DNA of 10,466 nt from Candidatus Omnitrophota bacterium (GTDB taxonomy: Bacteria; Omnitrophota; Gorgyraeia; Tantalellales; Tantalellaceae), in the NCBI GenBank assembly GCA_013204685.1, contig JABMSC010000156.1:1-10466 (forward strand). Direction: 5' to 3'. Below are positions 1-5,120 of this stretch, piece by piece. The notes under the pieces are model-generated. The model was not told the origin of the DNA and ran no database searches. It saw only the letters and a list, made by a program, of their open reading frames with translations. The position numbers were made by a program, and so were the translations under genes. The stretch's first letter is position 1. Every line of letters begins with the position of its first letter.

Positions 1-980
1 GTGACACTATAACGGATCTGGCTAACCCCGCTCGGGAACCCTTACCCGGTTACAAGCAGGTAAAATCCATGGTTTTCTGTGGCATGTACCCCGTAAGCAA
101 CGAGGATTATGAGGATCTTAAAAACGCCATGGAGAAGTTGAGGCTATCCGATTCATCTTTTATTTATGAACCCGAGACCTCAGCTGCTTTAGGGTTCGGG
201 TTTAGGTGTGGTTTTCTGGGGCTCCTCCATATGGAAATAATACAGGAACGCCTGGAACGCGAATTTGACCTGGATCTGATAGCATCATCCCCGAGTGTGA
301 ATTACATAGTGAAACTTACTAACGGGGATCTTATGGAAGTCGATAACCCGACAAAGTATCCCGATAAGGAACGTATCGAGTATGTTGAGGAGCCCTATGT
401 AAGATGTCATGTTTTCGCTCCTTCGGAATCTATCGGTACGATAATGAAATTGTGTGAGGGTAAGAGGGGTGAATTTATAAGCACTCAGTATCTGGATCCG
501 AAAAAAGCGCAGCTTAATTATGATATACCTTTATCCGAGATCATAGTTGATTTTTATGACAAGATAAAGTCTTCGACTCAAGGGTACGGGTCACTTGATT
601 ATGAACTTGTGGGATACAGAAGATCTGAAATAGTTAAGCTTGACATATTGATAAACGGTGTTTCGTGTGACGCGCTTTCCTGTCTTATTCACAAGGAAAA
701 GTCGCGGAGGAAGGGTCTCGAGCTTGCCCAGAAACTCAAAGAGAGTATCCCTAAACACATGTTCAAGATAGCACTCCAGGCGTCCATAGGCGGAGAGGTT
801 ATCGCCCGGGAGACCATATCGGCGTTAAAGAAGAATGTGACAAGTAAGTGCTATGGAGGTGATATCACGCGAAAAAGAAAGCTGTGGGATAAGCAGAAAG
901 AAGGTAAAAAGAAAATGCGCAGGATAGGGAGCGTAGATGTTCCCAAAGAGGCGTTTTTAAAGGCAATGCGGGTTGCTTGA
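1..980 (+). CDS. lepA: Elongation factor 4 (LepA), 3' part, truncated by window start
   Basis: LepA/EF4 is a ribosome-associated translational GTPase that acts on the elongating or initiating ribosome. The frame is open from base 3 (bases 1-2 belong to a cut codon) to the TGA at 978-980, giving 325 residues. The family is usually about 600 residues, so the N-terminal GTPase domain lies outside the window. The first visible residues read DTITDLANPAREPLPGYK, the LepA segment leading into domain III. The stretch FGFRCGFLGLLHMEI is the conserved EF-G-like domain V region. The LepA-specific C-terminal domain is recognisable by CYGGDITRKRKLWDKQKEGK and by the ending KEAFLKAMRVA. The ATG at 69 is internal and not a real start. 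No terminator with a T run follows. lepB starts 76 bases downstream, a common LepA-LepB pairing. Confidence 0.97.
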   Translation, partial: DTITDLANPAREPLPGYKQVKSMVFCGMYPVSNEDYEDLKNAMEKLRLSDSSFIYEPETSAALGFGFRCGFLGLLHMEIIQERLEREFDLDLIASSPSVNYIVKLTNGDLMEVDNPTKYPDKERIEYVEEPYVRCHVFAPSESIGTIMKLCEGKRGEFISTQYLDPKKAQLNYDIPLSEIIVDFYDKIKSSTQGYGSLDYELVGYRRSEIVKLDILINGVSCDALSCLIHKEKSRRKGLELAQKLKESIPKHMFKIALQASIGGEVIARETISALKKNVTSKCYGGDITRKRKLWDKQKEGKKKMRRIGSVDVPKEAFLKAMRVA

Positions 981-989
981 GTGATATGG

Positions 990-1019
990 GCACGTTCCAT
1001 TTGGGGACACCCCACGTGC
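990..1019 (+). repeat. Bulged hairpin in the lepA-lepB spacer
   Basis: GCACG (990-994) pairs with CGTGC (1015-1019), and TGGGG (1002-1006) pairs with CCCCA (1010-1014) around an ACA loop. This gives ten base pairs with a 7-base bulge on the 5' side. No T run follows, so it does not look like an intrinsic terminator. It may be an mRNA processing or stability structure, or a dispersed repeat unit; the function is not known. Confidence 0.5.
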
Positions 1020-1056
1020 AAGTTTCTTTAACAAGGGAAAGGTAAGGACAGATTAA

Positions 1057-1689
1057 ATGAATGAAGGAAAAAGAATAGATTTTAAGGAACACCTGAAAAA
1101 GTTTAAGAAAAAGAATTTTGATAATTTCTGGAACGAATGGGGTAAACCCCTTCTTATTGCAGGTATCCTGACGGTTCTTTTAAGAACCTTTGTGATACAG
1201 CCCTTCAAGATACCTACAAATTCGATGTATGAGACCTTGAAGCCCCGGGACAGGATATTTGTAAGTAAGTTTATCTACGGGGCAAAAGTGCCTTTTACCG
1301 ATATCCGTGTCGCCAAGATCAGGTCTCCCCGGCTTGGGGACATTGTCGTTTTCACTTCACCCGTAGAAAAGAAAAAATATCTCATAAAACGTTTTATTGC
1401 AGGTGGGGGTAAAAATGTTCAGCTGGAAGAAGGCAGGCTTTTTGTCGATGGCAAGGCCGTGGAATCCAGCCCTTTTAAAAAATTATTCTATTACAACCGC
1501 GGCCGGTATGGCGCTGAAGGTGAGATCATAAAAGTGCCCGAAGGATATTTTTATGTACTTGGCGACAATAGCGCCAATTCAATGGATTCCAGGTACTGGG
1601 GTTTCGTTCCGGATGAGAACCTGGTCGGAAAAGCTATTTTTCGGTTCTGGCCGCCGAAGCGGATCGGGATCATGAAAGAAGGGGAGTGA
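1057..1689 (+). CDS. lepB: Signal peptidase I
   Basis: Membrane-bound serine protease that cleaves signal peptides from exported proteins on the outer face of the inner membrane. It is 210 residues long. A basic N-terminus (residues 1-30) is followed by one membrane segment (about 31-49). The catalytic serine is S56 in PTNSMYETLKP (box B). The general-base lysine is K111 in KKYLIKRFIAGGG (box D), and GDNSANSMDSRYWG (169-182) is box E. Box D ends in AGGGKN rather than the usual GLPGD, a modest deviation. The length fits a compact family member with one membrane anchor. The start is supported by AAGGA at 1044-1048, 8 bases upstream. pgsA follows after 13 bases, so the two are probably co-transcribed. 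Confidence 0.96.
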   Translation: MNEGKRIDFKEHLKKFKKKNFDNFWNEWGKPLLIAGILTVLLRTFVIQPFKIPTNSMYETLKPRDRIFVSKFIYGAKVPFTDIRVAKIRSPRLGDIVVFTSPVEKKKYLIKRFIAGGGKNVQLEEGRLFVDGKAVESSPFKKLFYYNRGRYGAEGEIIKVPEGYFYVLGDNSANSMDSRYWGFVPDENLVGKAIFRFWPPKRIGIMKEGE

Positions 1690-1702
1690 AGGAGCTGCAA
1701 TT

Positions 1703-2236
1703 ATGAATTGGCCGAATCGACTGACAATATCGCGCATAATACTCGTTCCGGTTTTTATTACCGCGATCATGTATCACGAGCTGAATATTGCTTTTGGTAT
1801 ATTCCTGATAGCAGCTCTGACCGATGCGCTGGACGGGTATATAGCAAGGACACGCAGGCAAAAAACCCGGTTCGGAAAGATAATGGACCCGATAGCCGAT
1901 AAGATGCTTATAGGCAGCGCATTTATATGTTTCAGTCTGGTGACAGGCCTGCCTGATCATATCAAGATGCCGGTTTATGTGCCGATCATAGTTATCTCCC
2001 GGGACGTATTTATCCTGCTCGGGGCGCTGATCATGTATCTTCTTACGGGTAGCATAAATGTCCGGCCGACCGCTCTGGGTAAGATCACAACAGTTTTTCA
2101 GATAAGCACAGTTGTTGCCCTTCTTGTTAAGTTTATCTATGCGAGCTGGGTGTGGAATATCATGGTGGTCTTAACGATCATCTCGGGTATTGACTATTTA
2201 AGGATAAGTTCAAAACAGGTCAATGAAAAATTATAA
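1703..2236 (+). CDS. pgsA: CDP-diacylglycerol--glycerol-3-phosphate 3-phosphatidyltransferase
   Basis: Integral membrane enzyme that joins CDP-diacylglycerol and sn-glycerol 3-phosphate to form phosphatidylglycerophosphate, the committed step to phosphatidylglycerol. It is 177 residues long, normal for the family. The CDP-alcohol phosphatidyltransferase signature is complete: D41, D44, G45, A48, R49, G58, D62 and D66, with exact family spacing (DALDGYIAR, then FGKIMDPIAD). Several hydrophobic segments span the rest (about 8-38, 72-120 and 130-162). The N-terminus MNWPNRLTISRI is typical of PgsA. The ribosome binding site GAAGGAG lies at 1688-1694, overlapping the lepB stop. The 3' end overlaps der by 14 bases, which suggests translational coupling. 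Its substrate is the product of GpsA, encoded about 3 kb downstream. Confidence 0.95.
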   Translation: MNWPNRLTISRIILVPVFITAIMYHELNIAFGIFLIAALTDALDGYIARTRRQKTRFGKIMDPIADKMLIGSAFICFSLVTGLPDHIKMPVYVPIIVISRDVFILLGALIMYLLTGSINVRPTALGKITTVFQISTVVALLVKFIYASWVWNIMVVLTIISGIDYLRISSKQVNEKL

Positions 2237-3578
2237 TTCTCTCCCAGCAATAAGCATTGTCGGCAGGCCTAACGTCGGCAAATCCTCGCTTTTTAACTGT
2301 CTCTTGAAAGAAAGACGTGCTGTTGTTGTAGAGCAGTCCGGTACAACCAGGGACAGGGTGGAAGCTTTTATCCATCTGGATAAGCTTGGAGTAAAACTTG
2401 TCGATACCGGGGGGTATCACTCCCGGGACAAGGGTCATATCTCCCTGGAGGTCCAGCAGCAGATATTCAGCGCTATGGATGAAGCTGCTTTTATGGTCAT
2501 GGTGGTTGACGCAAAATCGGGCCTTACTCCTGCCGATGAAGAAATAGCGGCACTGCTCAGAAAGTTCGATAAACCCGTGCTGCTTGTCGCAAACAAAACC
2601 GATAACGATAAGGTCAAAAACAATATTGTCGAATTCTATGAACTGGGTTTTGGCGAGGCTTTAGCTGTTTCATGCCTCCATAGAAGAGGGATAAGAAGCC
2701 TTAAGAATAACTTGTTAAAGTTTATCGGAGACGTTAAAGAAGAGCCTGAAAAAAAAGATCTTAAGTATCTAAAAATAGCTATTGTTGGCCGGCCCAATGT
2801 CGGCAAATCCTCCTTTGTTAATAAGATGCTGACCCGTAACCGTGTTATAGTGAGCGATACGCCCGGGACTACAAGAGACTCCATTGATACTCATTTTAGC
2901 TGCGACGGAGATGAATATATTTTGATCGATACTGCCGGTATGCGGCATAGAAGAAAGATCAGGGCGGCGGTTGATGTTTACAGTATCATGAGAGCTAAGG
3001 GATCTATAGAAAGAGCCGATGTGGCTATTCTTCTCATTGATGCCGCGGACGGGGTTACCAAAGATGATCTGGGAATACTTGACTTCATAGAAGAAAAGGG
3101 TACGGCATGCCTTATACTTGTCAACAAATGGGACCTGGCCGAAGGCGTCGATGATCTTACGAGGGAAGAGTACGAAAAAGAGATCGTTGCAGAATATAAT
3201 AGAATAAGCAAATATCCGCTTTCGTTTATTTCGTGTAAGACAGGTAAAGATGTTCTAACCAGTCTTCCAATGGTGAAATTGCTGGATGCTAATCTGGATC
3301 ATAAGGCGTCGACGCCTTTTCTGAATAAGATCTTTGAGAAGAATAACCCCTCAAAGGTTTCGATCCCCAGACGGAAAAAGAGGCCAAATTTCCTTTATAT
3401 TTTGCAAAGCAGTACCAGGCCCGTTGAGTTCAGATTTTTTGTAAATGATCCCTCAAGCGTTCTGCCGGCGCATATGTCTTATATAGAAAATAAGTTAAGG
3501 GAGAATTTGCCGCTTTCAGGAATACCGATAAAGATAAGGATAAGAAAGTCGAGAAGGGTGAAGCTTAAAAAGATATAG
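2223..3578 (+). CDS. der: Ribosome biogenesis GTPase Der (EngA)
   Basis: Double-GTPase needed for maturation of the 50S ribosomal subunit. It is 451 residues long, as expected. GTPase domain 1 has G1 GRPNVGKSS (14-22), the switch TTRDR (41-45), DTGG (61-64) and NKTD (124-127). GTPase domain 2 repeats the plan with GRPNVGKSS (189-197), TTRDS (216-220), DTAG (236-239) and NKWD (301-304). The C-terminal KH-like domain covers about 360-451 and ends very basic (IRKSRRVKLKKI). Both G5 motifs use Ser-Cys where Ser-Ala is common. The start overlaps the pgsA end by 14 bases and only a weak ACAGGT precedes it, so translational coupling is likely. The ATG gives the expected short lead before the first P-loop. 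A repeat-rich spacer follows. Confidence 0.97.
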   Translation: MKNYNSLPAISIVGRPNVGKSSLFNCLLKERRAVVVEQSGTTRDRVEAFIHLDKLGVKLVDTGGYHSRDKGHISLEVQQQIFSAMDEAAFMVMVVDAKSGLTPADEEIAALLRKFDKPVLLVANKTDNDKVKNNIVEFYELGFGEALAVSCLHRRGIRSLKNNLLKFIGDVKEEPEKKDLKYLKIAIVGRPNVGKSSFVNKMLTRNRVIVSDTPGTTRDSIDTHFSCDGDEYILIDTAGMRHRRKIRAAVDVYSIMRAKGSIERADVAILLIDAADGVTKDDLGILDFIEEKGTACLILVNKWDLAEGVDDLTREEYEKEIVAEYNRISKYPLSFISCKTGKDVLTSLPMVKLLDANLDHKASTPFLNKIFEKNNPSKVSIPRRKKRPNFLYILQSSTRPVEFRFFVNDPSSVLPAHMSYIENKLRENLPLSGIPIKIRIRKSRRVKLKKI

Positions 3579-3590
3579 GGGCAAGGAGAT

Positions 3591-3660
3591 CGGGTTTCGG
3601 GTTTCGGGAATCGTGCATGGACGATACACGATAACCGAACCACGAATCACGAACAACGGG
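3591..3660 (+). repeat. Phased heptamer inverted array, der-plsY spacer
   Basis: Ten consecutive 7-base units can be read without a phase break. The first units are CGGGTTT, CGGGTTT, CGGGAAT and CGTGCAT; the later ones carry ACGAT or ACGAA at the same phase. The second half is roughly the reverse complement of the first. 3591-3615 can pair with 3627-3651 at 19 of 25 positions around an 11-base loop (ATCGTG 3610-3615 with CACGAT 3627-3632 nearest the loop). No T run follows. The function is not known; it resembles short heptanucleotide repeats between genes that are described in other bacteria. Confidence 0.7.
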
Positions 3661-3665
3661 CAAGA

Positions 3666-3708
3666 TAGCTCGCTTAGGACCCAGCACCCAGCACAACCCC
3701 GTGAGCTA
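3666..3708 (+). repeat. Two ACCCAGC heptamers flanked by a short inverted repeat
   Basis: ACCCAGC occurs twice in tandem at 3679-3685 and 3686-3692, followed by AC. The same unit forms one arm of the hom-thrC array at 7597-7617. The pair is enclosed by TAGCTC (3666-3671) and GAGCTA (3703-3708), which could close a small stem. It lies just upstream of the plsY ribosome binding site. Confidence 0.5.
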
Positions 3709-3728
3709 ATTATTAAAAGGAGAGTGCG

Positions 3729-4358
3729 ATGCCATACGTAATTCTATCAGTAATAGCCGCGTACTTGATCGGTTCAATTCCCACCGCGTATATTTTTGGA
3801 AGAATGCTTAAAGGTGTAGATATACGGGAATATGGCAGCGGCAATGTGGGCGCTACAAATGTTGCCAGGGTAATAGGGAAAGGGCCCGGTATTGTGGTGT
3901 TTATAATTGATTTTCTGAAGGGATTTTCCGCTGTCGCATTGATCCCTCTGGCATTTAATAGAATTGCTCCGGATGCTATTGAAGCCGCCTCTAACTATAT
4001 TTTTATACTCGCAGGAGCAGCTGCTATAGCGGGCCACATATGGACCGTATTCCTTAAATTTAAGGGCGGGAAGGGGGTTTCTACTACTTTAGGGGTAATG
4101 GCGGCACTTTCACCGGCAATATTTCTGGGGTGCATTCTTGTCTGGGTGGTGGTTTTTTCAGTATGGAGATATGTGTCTCTCGCCTCGATTTCAGTCGCAG
4201 TTTCACTACCTATCCTGGCCGTTTTTATGAACGAAAGTCTTTCATTTATAATGTTTTGCGCAGCTTTATGCCTTGTAAGCGTATACGCTCACAGATCCAA
4301 TATAAAGAGGCTGATACAGGGGACTGAAAGCAGGATTGTTAAGGGTGGAAAAAGCTAG
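3729..4358 (+). CDS. plsY: Acyl-phosphate:glycerol-3-phosphate acyltransferase PlsY
   Basis: Integral membrane enzyme that transfers an acyl group from acyl-phosphate to position 1 of sn-glycerol 3-phosphate, the first acylation in bacterial phospholipid synthesis. It is 209 residues long, typical of PlsY. Motif 1 is GSGNVGATNVAR (36-47). Motif 2 is the glycine-rich phosphate loop in GHIWTVFLKFKGGKGVSTT (102-120). Motif 3 is HRSNIKRLIQGTE (188-200). Membrane segments are visible at about 3-24, 54-75, 90-108, 125-146 and 152-187. The start has a strong AAAAGGAGAG site ending about 5 bases upstream. It needs acyl-phosphate made by PlsX, which is not in the window, and glycerol 3-phosphate from GpsA. 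The probable terminator at 4408-4435 may end this transcript. Confidence 0.96.
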   Translation: MPYVILSVIAAYLIGSIPTAYIFGRMLKGVDIREYGSGNVGATNVARVIGKGPGIVVFIIDFLKGFSAVALIPLAFNRIAPDAIEAASNYIFILAGAAAIAGHIWTVFLKFKGGKGVSTTLGVMAALSPAIFLGCILVWVVVFSVWRYVSLASISVAVSLPILAVFMNESLSFIMFCAALCLVSVYAHRSNIKRLIQGTESRIVKGGKS

Positions 4359-4368
4359 AAAAATAAGC

Positions 4369-4396
4369 TTGATTTTTTCTGAATAAATAGTATACT
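4369..4396 (+). promoter_or_regulatory. Candidate sigma-70 promoter upstream of the 97-residue ORF
   Basis: TTGATT (4369-4374) and TATACT (4391-4396) are separated by 16 bases, one mismatch in the -10 and two in the -35 against consensus. A short inverted repeat ACTAA (4394-4398) / TTAGT (4405-4409) overlaps the -10 and the expected start. The terminator-like hairpin begins only about 10 bases later, so either this promoter is fortuitous or the transcript is attenuated. Confidence 0.33.
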
Positions 4397-4407
4397 AATG
4401 TATGTTA

Positions 4408-4435
4408 GTGGATGAGAAAGGAATCCACATTTTTT
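4408..4435 (+). terminator. Probable intrinsic terminator after plsY
   Basis: GTGGAT (4408-4413) pairs perfectly with ATCCAC (4423-4428) around a 9-base loop and is followed by A and six T (4430-4435). It lies 50 bases past the plsY stop and before the ribosome binding site of the next ORF. The stem is only 6 bp, so efficiency may be moderate. It most simply ends the lepA-to-plsY transcript. Confidence 0.5.
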
Positions 4436-4484
4436 AGTCAAACTTTTTGAGTACATTTAAAAAGTCGTTAAAGAAGGATACGAG

Positions 4485-4778
4485 ATGAAGAAGGTTGTCT
4501 ACAGGGACATATTAGGAAATAATCCCAGAAAGCGTGAGGTCTCTATAGAAGAGATCAATGAACGCCTTTCGGACAAAGTTGCAAAGAAATGGATCTGCAA
4601 ATATTTCATAAAGGAGATGTACACTTCATCAAGTGCAAAAGAGCTTAAACACTGGATCCGCACGCAGCAGAAGAGTGGCGTCAAGAAGGATTCACATATC
4701 TTGAGGAAAGTGGATGCAAGAACAGGGGAAAATAAAATAATTTACAAAGTACTTGGCGACATTTTTGTTATTTCGTGA
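4485..4778 (+). CDS. Hypothetical basic 97-residue protein
   Basis: I do not recognise this protein. It has 97 residues, is strongly basic, and has no signal peptide or clear membrane segment. The first half (about 18-60) reads as helical and charged (VSIEEINERLSDKVAKKW, then AKELKHWIRTQQKSG). The last third (about 70-97) alternates hydrophobic residues and looks like beta strands (NKIIYKVLGDIFVIS). A small nucleic-acid-binding or regulatory protein is possible from the charge alone, but no motif proves it. The start is supported by AAGAAGGA at 4471-4478, 6 bases from the ATG. An AT-rich hairpin, ACTTTTT (4442-4448) with AAAAAGT (4459-4465), sits just before that site. It lies alone between plsY and gpsA. 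Confidence 0.65.
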   Translation: MKKVVYRDILGNNPRKREVSIEEINERLSDKVAKKWICKYFIKEMYTSSSAKELKHWIRTQQKSGVKKDSHILRKVDARTGENKIIYKVLGDIFVIS

Positions 4779-4794
4779 CACACGGCATACAAGA

Positions 4795-4810
4795 TCGTTT
4801 ATGTAAACGA
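4795..4810. promoter_or_regulatory. Perfect 16-bp palindrome, operator-like
   Basis: TCGTTTA (4795-4801) and TAAACGA (4804-4810) are exact inverted repeats separated by TG. The size and symmetry fit a binding site for a dimeric repressor, or a small stem-loop. It lies 17 bases after the 97-residue ORF and 48 bases before the possible miniprotein start. No regulator is identifiable from the site. Confidence 0.4.
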
Positions 4811-4858
4811 ACTTAAAATTGAGACCCAGATCCCCGAAAGTCTTACTAGAGGGGTACG

Positions 4859-4972
4859 ATGAAAATACTAGCGAAACAGATTTTTCACTTTGCGGTAATG
4901 ATGATGGCATTATGGAAATTAGCCGTAATTAAATACCACATTTCAATCCTTGAAATGATGATAGGAAGATAA
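4859..4972 (+). CDS. Possible 37-residue hydrophobic miniprotein
   Basis: An ATG at 4859 opens a frame to the TAA at 4970-4972 that encodes 37 residues: MKILAKQIFHFAVMMMALWK, then LAVIKYHISILEMMIGR. A purine-rich AGAGGGG (4848-4854) ends 4 bases before the ATG, a credible ribosome binding site. Residues about 8-33 are mostly hydrophobic with scattered basic residues, consistent with a short membrane-associated or amphipathic helix. I recognise no family. Chance is a real alternative at this length. The good ribosome binding site and the Lys-Ile start are the reasons to list it. The stop overlaps the first of two GATAACTCC direct repeats. Confidence 0.35.
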   Translation: MKILAKQIFHFAVMMMALWKLAVIKYHISILEMMIGR

Positions 4973-4990
4973 CTCCAGGATAACTCCGAG
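4968..4990 (+). repeat. Tandem GATAACTCC direct repeat
   Basis: GATAACTCC occurs at 4968-4976 and again at 4979-4987, with an 11-base period, and each copy is followed by AG or GAG. It directly precedes two perfect hairpins. On the opposite strand the unit contains GGAG, and on the + strand it contains CTCC, an anti-Shine-Dalgarno-like core. The function is unknown. Confidence 0.45.
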
Positions 4991-4991
4991 G

Positions 4992-5045
4992 CTGCATGTA
5001 AATGCAGTCCTTACCTCCCAGGGGGATGGCGAGTAGCCATCCCCC
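4992..5045. other. Two adjacent perfect hairpins, possible structured RNA
   Basis: Hairpin 1 is CTGCAT (4992-4997) / ATGCAG (5002-5007) with a GTAA loop. Hairpin 2 is GGGGGATGGC (5021-5030) / GCCATCCCCC (5036-5045) with a GAGTA loop: ten perfect, mostly G-C pairs. The linker carries CCTCC (5014-5018), the same as the anti-Shine-Dalgarno core of 16S rRNA. No T run follows hairpin 2 on either strand, so it is not a standard intrinsic terminator. It could be a small RNA, the untranslated end of the upstream transcript, or a transcription barrier before the gpsA promoter. I recognise no known RNA family. Confidence 0.45.
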
Positions 5046-5080
5046 TCACTTCATCTGAGGCCACTTCCGGCGCCTATATG

Positions 5081-5109
5081 TTGACTATATATTACTTATG
5101 TGCTAAACT
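5081..5109 (+). promoter_or_regulatory. Extended -10 sigma-70 promoter for gpsA
   Basis: TTGACT (5081-5086) is a near-consensus -35. After exactly 17 bases comes TAAACT (5104-5109), preceded by TGC (5101-5103), which forms an extended -10. The expected transcription start (about 5115-5118) falls a few bases before the gpsA ATG at 5121, so the mRNA would be nearly leaderless. This agrees with the lack of any ribosome binding site there. Confidence 0.55.
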
Positions 5110-5120
5110 TTGTAATTATT

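Noticed and set aside
3591..3728. Insertion sequence or MITE remnant with target duplications
   Set aside because: No transposase fragment, terminal inverted repeats of usual length, or flanking target-site duplication could be found.
5021..5045. Intrinsic terminator
   Set aside because: The 10-bp stem is strong, but no T run follows on either strand, so I list it only as a hairpin.
5026..5058. Ten-codon frame (MASSHPPHFI) after AGGGGG
   Set aside because: It lies inside the perfect hairpin, the purine run abuts the ATG with no spacing, and the peptide shows nothing meaningful.
5100..5120. GTG start for gpsA giving seven extra residues
   Set aside because: No Shine-Dalgarno sequence, it lies upstream of the extended -10 promoter, and the dinucleotide fold normally starts within a few residues of the first Met.
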